This document shows positions 1 to 5,475 of a DNA stretch of 5,475 nucleotides, piece by piece (position 1 is the stretch's first letter; each line of letters begins with the position of its first letter). Under the pieces are notes generated by a model. The model saw nothing but the letters and a program-made list of their open reading frames with translations. It did not search any database and was not told the origin of the DNA. The stretch is from an uncultured Eubacteriales bacterium (GTDB lineage Bacteria > Bacillota_A > Clostridia > Christensenellales > Aristaeellaceae). The stretch is taken from assembly GCA_902775835.1 (NCBI GenBank), contig CACYNZ010000260.1, positions 1 through 5,475 of the forward strand, in the 5' to 3' direction. Both the position numbers and the translations under genes were made by a program.

Positions 1-2304
1 CATGAGCACTGAGGCGAGCGCCTGCCCATGCGTGCCCTTCTTGGTAAAATCAAAGGCCCGGTTGCCTTTGCCGGCACGGCTCTGGCGCTCAAAACTGACC
101 TGGGCGCAGCGCATTCCGTAGCCGCGGTCGGAGAAGAACAGGAACTGGGATTTGTCGGCAGCCTGGAAAGCTGTGAGTACAGCGTCTCCCTGCTCGAGCC
201 GGATGGCATTGACGCCCCGCGAAATGCGGCCCTGCTGGGGTACGTCGTCCAGGGCGAAGCGAATGCTCTGGCCCTTTTCCGTAAACAGGAGGATATCCTG
301 ATCCGGAACGGTCTCAAGGATCTGCACGACTTCATCACCGTCAGCCAGGGAAAGGGCGGCGAACATGCGGGAATGGATATCATAATCCGCAGCGGGGGAG
401 CGCTTGATCTTTCCCTGCCGCGTGACGAAGAGAAAATCGGGACGCTGTTCCAGTGTTCCGGGCTTTGCGCAGAACATGAAAAGCGGTGTTTCCCCTTCCG
501 CATAGTCCTTCAGAAGACCTTCAAGCTGCTGGCCGCGGTCCTTGGGACGGCACTCCTGCAGCTGCTCGGACTTGATCTGATACACATTGCCGAGATTGGT
601 GAAGATATAGACGGATGTATCTGTGCGTGTCTCGAAGAAGAAACTGCAGCTTTCCTTCAGATCTTCCTGAGGCAGCGGCAGAGGCATCTTTTTCACCATC
701 TGCGGCGCCATGCGCTTGAGCTGGCCGCTGCGCGTGAAGGCGATGACAATGTCTTCTGGCGCTTTTTTGTTCTCTTCCGGATCGATCTGGACTTCCTCGG
801 ACTTCTCAATGGTGGTGCGCCGGCCCTCGGGATACTGGTCACAGATGGCCTGAAGTTCCGAGGCGATCACGTCCATGAGCACAGACTCATGAGAGAGAAT
901 GTTTTCAAGGCGCGCAATGAGTGCCTTGACTTCCTTGTATTCTTTCCGGAGTGCGAGAATTTCAAGGTTCGTGAGACGCTGGAGACGCATGTCCAGAATG
1001 GCCTGCGCCTGGATTTCATCCAGACTGAAAGCCTGCATCAGGGCAGCGCGTGCTTCCTTAGGGGTCTTGCTGGCGCGGATCAGCCGGATGACCTCATCCA
1101 GGTTGTCCACGGCAATCATGAGACCTTCCAGAATATGTGCCCGTGCCCGGGCCTGCTTGAGATCATATTCCGTACGGCGGGTGACCACATGCTTCTGGTG
1201 CTCGATGAAATAATGAATCATGGACTTGAGGCCCATCTGAACGGGCTTGCCGTCCGCGATGGCCACCATGTTCACGCCGAACGTCACCTGCAGATCACTG
1301 TATTTGTACAGGTATGCAAGAATCTTCTCCGGGTCCGCGTCCTTTCGAAGCTCGATGACGGCACGCATGCCCATCCGGTCCGATTCATCCCGGATATCGT
1401 AAATGCCGCTTAGTGCCTGTTTCTTTTCTTCGGTCAGATGCAGGATCTTTTCCAGCATCTGTGCCTTGTTCACCTGATAGGGGACCTCGGTGATCACCAG
1501 AAGTGTTCGGCCGGAGGCGCCGGGTTCCGTATGTACCCTGGCACGCAGGGAGAGCTTGCTCCGACCGGTTTCATAGCCCAGCCGGATTTCCGGATTGTCC
1601 ACCAGAATGCCGCCGGTGGGGAAGTCAGGTCCGGGCAGATACTGCATGAGTTCATCAAGAGTGATGTCGGGATTCCGGATCTGGGCGATGACGGCCCGGA
1701 TGCTTTCCGCCAGATTATGGGGCGGGATGTTGGTAGCCAGACCCACCGCAATGCCGCTGGCACCGTTTACCAGCAGATTCGGGAAACGGGCGGGCAGCAT
1801 GTCCGGTTCCTTCAGTGAATCATCAAAATTCAGACGGAAGGGAACGGTATCCTTTTCAATGTCCTGAAGCATGAGCAGCGCCAGGCTCGTCATACGGGCT
1901 TCCGTATAACGCATGGCCGCCGCGCTGTCGCCGTCGATGGAACCGAAATTGCCGTGGCCGTCCACAAGCGGCGCTCTCATGGAGAAATCCTGAGCCATGC
2001 GCACAAGGGCATCATAGACGGAAGAGTCGCCATGGGGATGATATTTGCCCAGGCAGTCGCCCACAATGCGCGCGCATTTTCTGTGCGGCTTGTCCGGGGT
2101 ATTCCCCAGCTCCAGCATGGTATAGAGGATACGCCGCTGCACGGGCTTCAGTCCGTCCTCCACCCGGGGCAGTGCGCGTTCCAGTATGACATGCTCGGCA
2201 TAGGGCATCATGGAGGAATGCATGACATCTTCCATGGTCATGGGAAGAATCCGGGAAGGATCATCCTTTGGAATGGGTTTTTCCTGAGTCTGTTTTCTGG
2301 CCAT
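1..2304 (-). CDS. parC: Type IIA DNA topoisomerase A subunit (ParC/GyrA family), 3' end cut off by the window edge
   Basis: This is the DNA-cleaving subunit of a type IIA topoisomerase, pairing with the B subunit encoded just upstream. The frame reads without a stop from ATG at 2304-2302 to the edge, giving 768 codons; family members are about 800 residues, so only a short tail is missing. Visible landmarks: KPVQRR at 53-58; the quinolone-determining region [10 protein letters not shown] at 89-98 with Ser94 and Asp98; the catalytic Tyr133 in AAAMRYTE; the DNA-bending Ile185 in NGASGIAVG; and the coiled-coil/C-gate segment around [13 protein letters not shown] at 432-444. A C-terminal beta-pinwheel starts near 517, with at least five blade repeats of the type [10 protein letters not shown]. 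The stretch 530-552, where gyrases carry the QRRGGKG GyrA box, reads [10 protein letters not shown] and onward with no such box. That favours topoisomerase IV over gyrase, although the catalytic core ([21 protein letters not shown]) is gyrase-like. The start is supported by an AGAGGGA ribosome site 8 nt upstream. The family is certain; parC versus gyrA is inference. Confidence 0.93.
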   Translation of the reverse strand, partial: MARKQTQEKPIPKDDPSRILPMTMEDVMHSSMMPYAEHVILERALPRVEDGLKPVQRRILYTMLELGNTPDKPHRKCARIVGDCLGKYHPHGDSSVYDALVRMAQDFSMRAPLVDGHGNFGSIDGDSAAAMRYTEARMTSLALLMLQDIEKDTVPFRLNFDDSLKEPDMLPARFPNLLVNGASGIAVGLATNIPPHNLAESIRAVIAQIRNPDITLDELMQYLPGPDFPTGGILVDNPEIRLGYETGRSKLSLRARVHTEPGASGRTLLVITEVPYQVNKAQMLEKILHLTEEKKQALSGIYDIRDESDRMGMRAVIELRKDADPEKILAYLYKYSDLQVTFGVNMVAIADGKPVQMGLKSMIHYFIEHQKHVVTRRTEYDLKQARARAHILEGLMIAVDNLDEVIRLIRASKTPKEARAALMQAFSLDEIQAQAILDMRLQRLTNLEILALRKEYKEVKALIARLENILSHESVLMDVIASELQAICDQYPEGRRTTIEKSEEVQIDPEENKKAPEDIVIAFTRSGQLKRMAPQMVKKMPLPLPQEDLKESCSFFFETRTDTSVYIFTNLGNVYQIKSEQLQECRPKDRGQQLEGLLKDYAEGETPLFMFCAKPGTLEQRPDFLFVTRQGKIKRSPAADYDIHSRMFAALSLADGDEVVQILETVPDQDILLFTEKGQSIRFALDDVPQQGRISRGVNAIRLEQGDAVLTAFQAADKSQFLFFSDRGYGMRCAQVSFERQSRAGKGNRAFDFTKKGTHGQALASVLM

Positions 2305-2307
2305 GGA

Positions 2308-4281
2308 TTATTCCCTCTTTTCTGCGTCCGGCGGGAGCTCAAACGTATCCTCGCGGTTGAAATCCGCATGGGCGGCAATGTATTCCCGGCGGGGGTCCAC
2401 CTTGTCTCCCATCAGGATCGTGACCAGCCGGTCGGCCTGGGCCGCATCTTCAATGGTGACCTTCATCAGCTTGCGCTGGGCGGGGTCCATGGTGGTGGCC
2501 CAGAGCTGTTCCGGATTCATTTCACCAAGCCCCTTGTAGCGCTGCAGCGTATAGCCCTTTCCGGCAGCCTTGGTCAGCTTTTCCAGTTCCCGGTCATCAT
2601 AGGCATAGGAAACATTGCTTCCTTTCTGCACCCGATACAGAGGCGGCATGCCGATATAGACATGGCCCTGGGTAATCAGATCCTTCATATACCGGAAGAA
2701 GAACGTGAGCAGTATGGCACGGATATGCGCACCGTCCTGATCGGCATCAGAGAGGATGATCACTTTGTGATACTTGAGGTTCTGCAGGGAGAATGAGGAA
2801 TCAATGGATGTGCCAAGCGCGGTGATCAGGCTGCGGAATTCCTCGTTGGAGAGCACCTGGTCCAGGCGTTTCTTTTCCACATTGAGCGGCTTTCCGCGAA
2901 GGGGGAGAATGGCCTGAAAGCGGCTGTCCCTGCCCTGTTTTGCGGAACCGCCTGCAGAATCGCCTTCCACGATGAACAGCTCATTGTCCTCAGGATGCTT
3001 CCCGCGTGCGGCACTGAGCTTGCCCACCAGCGGAGCGGCTTCAAGCTGACTGGTCTTGCGGATGGTGTCACGGGTCTTGCGCGCCGCTTCACGTACCTGT
3101 GCCGCCTTTACGGCCTTGGCCAGGATTTTGTCCGCCAGTTCCTGGTTCTTCAGATTATCCAGCCAGCTGATCAGCTGTTCCGTGATAATCGCTTCCACAA
3201 GCGGACGCACTTCGCTGTTTCCAAGACGCCCCTTGGTCTGTCCCTCAAACTGGGGATTGGGCACCATGGCAAGCAGCACGCAGGAGAGCCCTTCACGGAA
3301 ATCATCGCCTGCAAGATTGGGATCCTTGTCCTTGAGAATGCCGTTTCTCCGGGCGTATTCATTCAGAACGCGGGTGAAGGCTGTCTTGAAACCGGTTTCA
3401 TGGGTTCCGCCTTCCGACGTGGGGATATTGTTGACATAGGAAAACAGGCTCTCGGTATATCCAGTATTGTACTGAATGGCAGCCTTGCAGATGACCTTGT
3501 CGCGTCTGCCCTCAAGGTAGATGACGTCATCAGTCAGCACATCCTTGCCGGTGTTCAGGTAGCGCACATAGTCGGCAATGCCGCCCTCATAGAGGAACAC
3601 CTGCTCCCGCTTCTCCGGGTCCGACTGGCGCTCGTCTGTCAGGGTGATCTGAAGGCCGCTGTTGAGATAGGCCAGTTCCTGAAGCCGGCGGGAGACGAGA
3701 TCCAGATGAAAGGTTGTATCCTCGAATACATCGGGATCGGGCAGAAAGCGGACCAGGGTGCCGCGTCTGCGCGTATTGCCCAGTCTCTGAAGGCCGCCTT
3801 CAGGTTCGCCGGCATGGATTTTACCGGTCTTGGGATCCGTATAGGAATGGAAGCACATCTGGTAATGCACCAGATTCAGATAGACATCCACTGTCATCCA
3901 GGAGGACAGGGCGTTGACGACGGACGCGCCTACGCCATGAAGACCGCCGGTATACTGATAGTTTTCATGATTGAACTTGCCGCCGGCATGGAGACGGGTG
4001 TAAATCACCTCCACGCCCGTGATGCCAAGCGTTGGATGTATATCGACCGGGACGCCGCGCCCGTTGTCATAGACGGAAGCGGAACCGTCCTGGTGCAGCG
4101 TGACATGTACACGGGTTGCAAATCCGTTGCTGGCTTCATCGATTGCGTTGTCCACGATTTCCCACAGCAGATGATGAAGACCTCTGGAGGAAGTGGTGCC
4201 GATATACATTCCGGGACGCATTCGGACAGCCTCAAGGCCTTCCAGAACCTGAATGTTACCGGCATTATACTGCTCAGCCAT
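2308..4281 (-). CDS. parE: Type IIA DNA topoisomerase B subunit, ATPase (ParE/GyrB family)
   Basis: This is the ATP-hydrolysing subunit, which dimerises on ATP binding to capture and pass a DNA duplex through the break held by the A subunit. The 657-residue length is normal for the family without the TOPRIM insertion of proteobacterial GyrB. The GHKL ATPase domain shows the catalytic Glu41 with Asn45 (EIVDNAIDEA), Asp72 with GRGVP (74-78), the ATP-lid motif GGLHGVGAS (112-120) and the QTK loop with Lys350. The TOPRIM domain has EGDSAGG (439-445) and the metal-binding DADQD (512-516), followed by RYKGLGE (581-587). All key residues are present. The frame extends upstream to a TTG at 4296, but that TTG runs straight into the ribosome site. 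An AGGAG placed 7 nt before ATG 4281 and the usual MAEQY-like N-terminus make 4281 the real start. It is the first gene of a two-gene operon with the A subunit, read from the promoter at 4322-4350. B subunits of gyrase and topoisomerase IV are hard to tell apart, and this one has gyrase-like stretches (TTMDPAQRKL, MGDKVDPRREYI). The parE name therefore rests mainly on the partner lacking a GyrA box. Confidence 0.95.
   Translation of the reverse strand: MAEQYNAGNIQVLEGLEAVRMRPGMYIGTTSSRGLHHLLWEIVDNAIDEASNGFATRVHVTLHQDGSASVYDNGRGVPVDIHPTLGITGVEVIYTRLHAGGKFNHENYQYTGGLHGVGASVVNALSSWMTVDVYLNLVHYQMCFHSYTDPKTGKIHAGEPEGGLQRLGNTRRRGTLVRFLPDPDVFEDTTFHLDLVSRRLQELAYLNSGLQITLTDERQSDPEKREQVFLYEGGIADYVRYLNTGKDVLTDDVIYLEGRRDKVICKAAIQYNTGYTESLFSYVNNIPTSEGGTHETGFKTAFTRVLNEYARRNGILKDKDPNLAGDDFREGLSCVLLAMVPNPQFEGQTKGRLGNSEVRPLVEAIITEQLISWLDNLKNQELADKILAKAVKAAQVREAARKTRDTIRKTSQLEAAPLVGKLSAARGKHPEDNELFIVEGDSAGGSAKQGRDSRFQAILPLRGKPLNVEKKRLDQVLSNEEFRSLITALGTSIDSSFSLQNLKYHKVIILSDADQDGAHIRAILLTFFFRYMKDLITQGHVYIGMPPLYRVQKGSNVSYAYDDRELEKLTKAAGKGYTLQRYKGLGEMNPEQLWATTMDPAQRKLMKVTIEDAAQADRLVTILMGDKVDPRREYIAAHADFNREDTFELPPDAEKRE
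2312..2318 (-). promoter_or_regulatory. Ribosome binding site of parC inside the parE 3' end
   Basis: On the minus strand AGAGGGA lies within the last codons of parE (the Lys-Arg-Glu end), 8 nt before the parC ATG at 2304. The parE stop TAA (2310-2308) and the parC start are separated by the three bases TCC. Ribosomes finishing parE would therefore sit over the parC initiation region. This fixes the parC start and implies coupled translation, which suits subunits needed in equal amounts. Confidence 0.8.
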
Positions 4282-4288
4282 GCTTACT

Positions 4289-4293
4289 CTCCT
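4289..4293 (-). promoter_or_regulatory. Ribosome binding site of parE
   Basis: On the minus strand AGGAG lies 7 nt before ATG 4281, an ideal Shine-Dalgarno arrangement. It overlaps codons that a TTG start at 4296 would have to translate, so it decides in favour of the ATG. Confidence 0.88.
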
Positions 4294-4321
4294 CAATCAA
4301 TAGATAATTGCACACCTTCGA

Positions 4322-4350
4322 ATTATACCAGAAAAAACCTTTGATTTCAA
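4322..4350 (-). promoter_or_regulatory. Strong housekeeping-type promoter of the parE-parC operon
   Basis: On the minus strand there is TTGAAA (-35, 4350-4345), a 17-nt spacer and TATAAT (-10, 4327-4322). A TG one base before the -10 makes it an extended -10. This is 11 of 12 matches to the sigma-70/sigma-A consensus with optimal spacing. Transcription should begin near 4318-4315, giving a leader of about 34-37 nt to the parE ATG. The -35 box lies inside the palindrome that forms the aroK terminator, and the T-run of that terminator lies in the spacer. Confidence 0.88.
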
Positions 4351-4362
4351 TGAAATCAAAGG
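4332..4362 (-). terminator. Intrinsic terminator of aroK
   Basis: Bases 4338-4362 form a perfect inverted repeat: the arm CCTTTGATTTC pairs with GAAATCAAAGG around a 3-nt loop, an 11-bp stem. On the minus strand the hairpin is followed directly by six Ts (4337-4332). It starts 39 nt after the aroK stop. The stem is rather AT-rich, with GC pairs at its base. The plus strand has no T-run after the hairpin, so it works in one direction. The palindrome overlaps the -35 box of the parE promoter and could also serve as an operator, but nothing in the sequence proves a protein binds it. Confidence 0.85.
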
Positions 4363-4401
4363 AGAGAAAGCCTTGTAAAATGCGGTAGAAACACAGCAGA
4401 A

Positions 4402-4896
4402 TCAGTAGGCTCTGCGTATGATTTCCGTGGTCAGTTCGAACGGGGATTTCCCATCAGCGTCCACAATGAGATGCGCCCAGCGTTCATAGAGCGGACAGCG
4501 TTCGTTGTACAGATCCTGGAAGGTCTGGCCTTCACGGATGGTCACGCCGCGGGCGTGCAGATCCCCGAGCCGTTCCAGGAGCACTTCAGGGGATACGCGG
4601 AGATAGACGACTTTGGCAATGCGCCGGAAGTGTTCCATGGCTTCACGGCCGTAGATGACACTTCCGCCGGGTGCGATCACCGCGCTTCGGGGACGCAGGG
4701 ATGCATTGATGCGGTTTTCCACATCCCGGAATCCATCGTCGCCGTACAGTTCCAGAATCCTTGACAGTTTCATGCCCATCTCCTTTTCAATGACACGGTC
4801 CGAGTCAATGAAGGCGACAGACCTGAATCGAGCGATTTCTCTGGCGATGGTGCTTTTCCCGCTTCCGGGCATTCCGATGAGTACAAGATTCTGCAT
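4402..4896 (-). CDS. aroK: Shikimate kinase family protein
   Basis: Predicted cytoplasmic kinase that phosphorylates shikimate at the 3-hydroxyl using ATP, in the pathway to chorismate and aromatic amino acids. The 164-residue product is a normal single-domain size. The Walker A/P-loop is GMPGSGKST (8-16). The shikimate-site residues appear as Asp31/Asp33 in FIDSD, Arg57 and Glu60 in FRDVE, Gly77-Gly78 in PGGSVIY, and Arg133 in NERCPLYE. Arg116 lies in the lid. Two departures from textbook AroK are GGS in place of the usual GGG, and ARGVT in the lid where RPLL is common; I recall both from Bacillota homologues. An upstream in-frame ATG at 4914 would add six residues but sits in the T-tract of the rpoC terminator with no usable ribosome site. 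GAAAGG lies 10 nt before ATG 4896, and the sequence from there (MQNLVLIGMPGSGKST) has the usual short lead into the P-loop. The gene is flanked by terminators on both sides. Family is secure; substrate is inferred. Confidence 0.88.
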   Translation of the reverse strand: MQNLVLIGMPGSGKSTIAREIARFRSVAFIDSDRVIEKEMGMKLSRILELYGDDGFRDVENRINASLRPRSAVIAPGGSVIYGREAMEHFRRIAKVVYLRVSPEVLLERLGDLHARGVTIREGQTFQDLYNERCPLYERWAHLIVDADGKSPFELTTEIIRRAY

Positions 4897-4906
4897 AATG
4901 ATGACG

Positions 4907-4912
4907 CCTTTC
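4907..4912 (-). promoter_or_regulatory. Ribosome binding site that sets the aroK start at 4896
   Basis: On the minus strand GAAAGG precedes ATG 4896 by 10 nt. The alternative ATG at 4914 has only the T-rich terminator tail before it; the purine-rich GGGGAAGG further up is about 20 nt away and locked in the hairpin stem. The match is moderate and the spacing slightly long. Confidence 0.6.
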
Positions 4913-4914
4913 AT

Positions 4915-4945
4915 AAGAAAAGGGGAAGGCGAGTGCCTTCCCCTT
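4915..4945 (-). terminator. Intrinsic terminator after rpoC
   Basis: On the minus strand AAGGGGAAGGC (4945-4935) pairs perfectly with GCCTTCCCCTT (4930-4920) around the 4-nt loop ACTC, an 11-bp GC-rich stem. The hairpin runs into TTTTCTT (4921-4915, its first two Ts in the stem). The T-tract is broken by one C, so termination may be incomplete. It starts 11 nt after the rpoC stop codon, the expected position for the end of the rpoB-rpoC transcription unit. It ends only about 18 nt before the preferred aroK start. Confidence 0.88.
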
Positions 4946-4956
4946 AGGCTTCCATA

Positions 4957-5475
<519 letters not shown>

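Noticed and set aside
617..653. [13 protein letters not shown] GyrA box elsewhere in the A-subunit pinwheel
   Set aside because: The only box-like string (near the end of the visible protein, encoded around 50-80) is in a distal blade and is not at the first-blade position where the true GyrA box sits; the region around 617-653 shows an ordinary blade strand.
28..1413. A 461-codon open frame on the plus strand opposite the topoisomerase A gene
   Set aside because: It is antisense to a fully conserved ParC/GyrA coding frame, has no recognisable domain and no convincing ribosome site. Its composition looks like a reverse shadow of a GC-biased gene.
1954..2796. A 280-codon plus-strand frame spanning the parE/parC junction
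   Set aside because: It overlaps both real genes in antisense, has no known domain, and is explained by codon bias of the true frames.
4294..4296. TTG as the start of parE
   Set aside because: The TTG immediately precedes, and would translate through, the AGGAG ribosome site that is ideally spaced for ATG 4281.
2995..4344. A 449-codon open frame on the plus strand opposite the topoisomerase B gene
   Set aside because: It mirrors the conserved GHKL/TOPRIM coding sequence, shows no family motifs, and its 3' end runs through the parE promoter and into the aroK terminator palindrome. It is an antisense shadow.
4912..4914. ATG 4914 as the start of aroK
   Set aside because: It lies directly after the T-tract of the rpoC terminator and has no accessible ribosome site. 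ATG 4896 has GAAAGG 10 nt upstream and gives the usual N-terminus.

Overview
The window is a gene-dense stretch of a bacterial chromosome in which every supported gene is read from the minus strand. In transcription order, from high to low coordinates, it holds the 3' end of rpoC (RNA polymerase beta'), a shikimate kinase (aroK family), a complete type IIA topoisomerase B subunit (parE/gyrB family) and the first 768 codons of the matching A subunit (parC/gyrA family), which runs off the left edge. The proteins resemble those of Bacillota (Firmicutes) with moderately high GC. The signs are the shikimate kinase with a GGS motif, the form of the topoisomerase A core, strong AGGAG-type ribosome binding sites and clear intrinsic terminators. 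A clostridial or negativicute-type host is my best guess, but one window cannot settle the lineage.

Region by region: 5475-4957 is the rpoC C-terminus. A perfect 11-bp hairpin with a T-rich tail (4945-4915) starts 11 nt after the rpoC stop and ends almost on the aroK start region. aroK occupies 4896-4402; its preferred start is the second ATG of the open frame. The 4401-4282 gap contains a perfect palindrome followed by six Ts, which is the aroK terminator. It is interlaced with a near-consensus sigma-A-type promoter (TTGAAA, 17 nt, TATAAT with extended -10 TG) that drives the topoisomerase operon. parE (4281-2308) and parC (2304 to the edge) are separated by only three bases and are almost certainly co-transcribed and translationally coupled.

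Functionally, ParE and ParC would form an A2B2 enzyme that passes one DNA duplex through another. The visible part of the A subunit lacks a recognisable GyrA box, so I favour a topoisomerase IV-like decatenase/relaxase over a supercoiling gyrase, although the core and the B subunit look rather gyrase-like. The shikimate kinase belongs to aromatic amino acid biosynthesis and appears to be its own transcription unit, or a read-through extension of the rpoC operon.

I see no mobile element, CRISPR array, RNA gene or exotic system. The most unusual features are regulatory: the terminator/promoter overlap at 4322-4362 and the terminator jammed between rpoC and aroK. Long open frames on the plus strand are antisense shadows.
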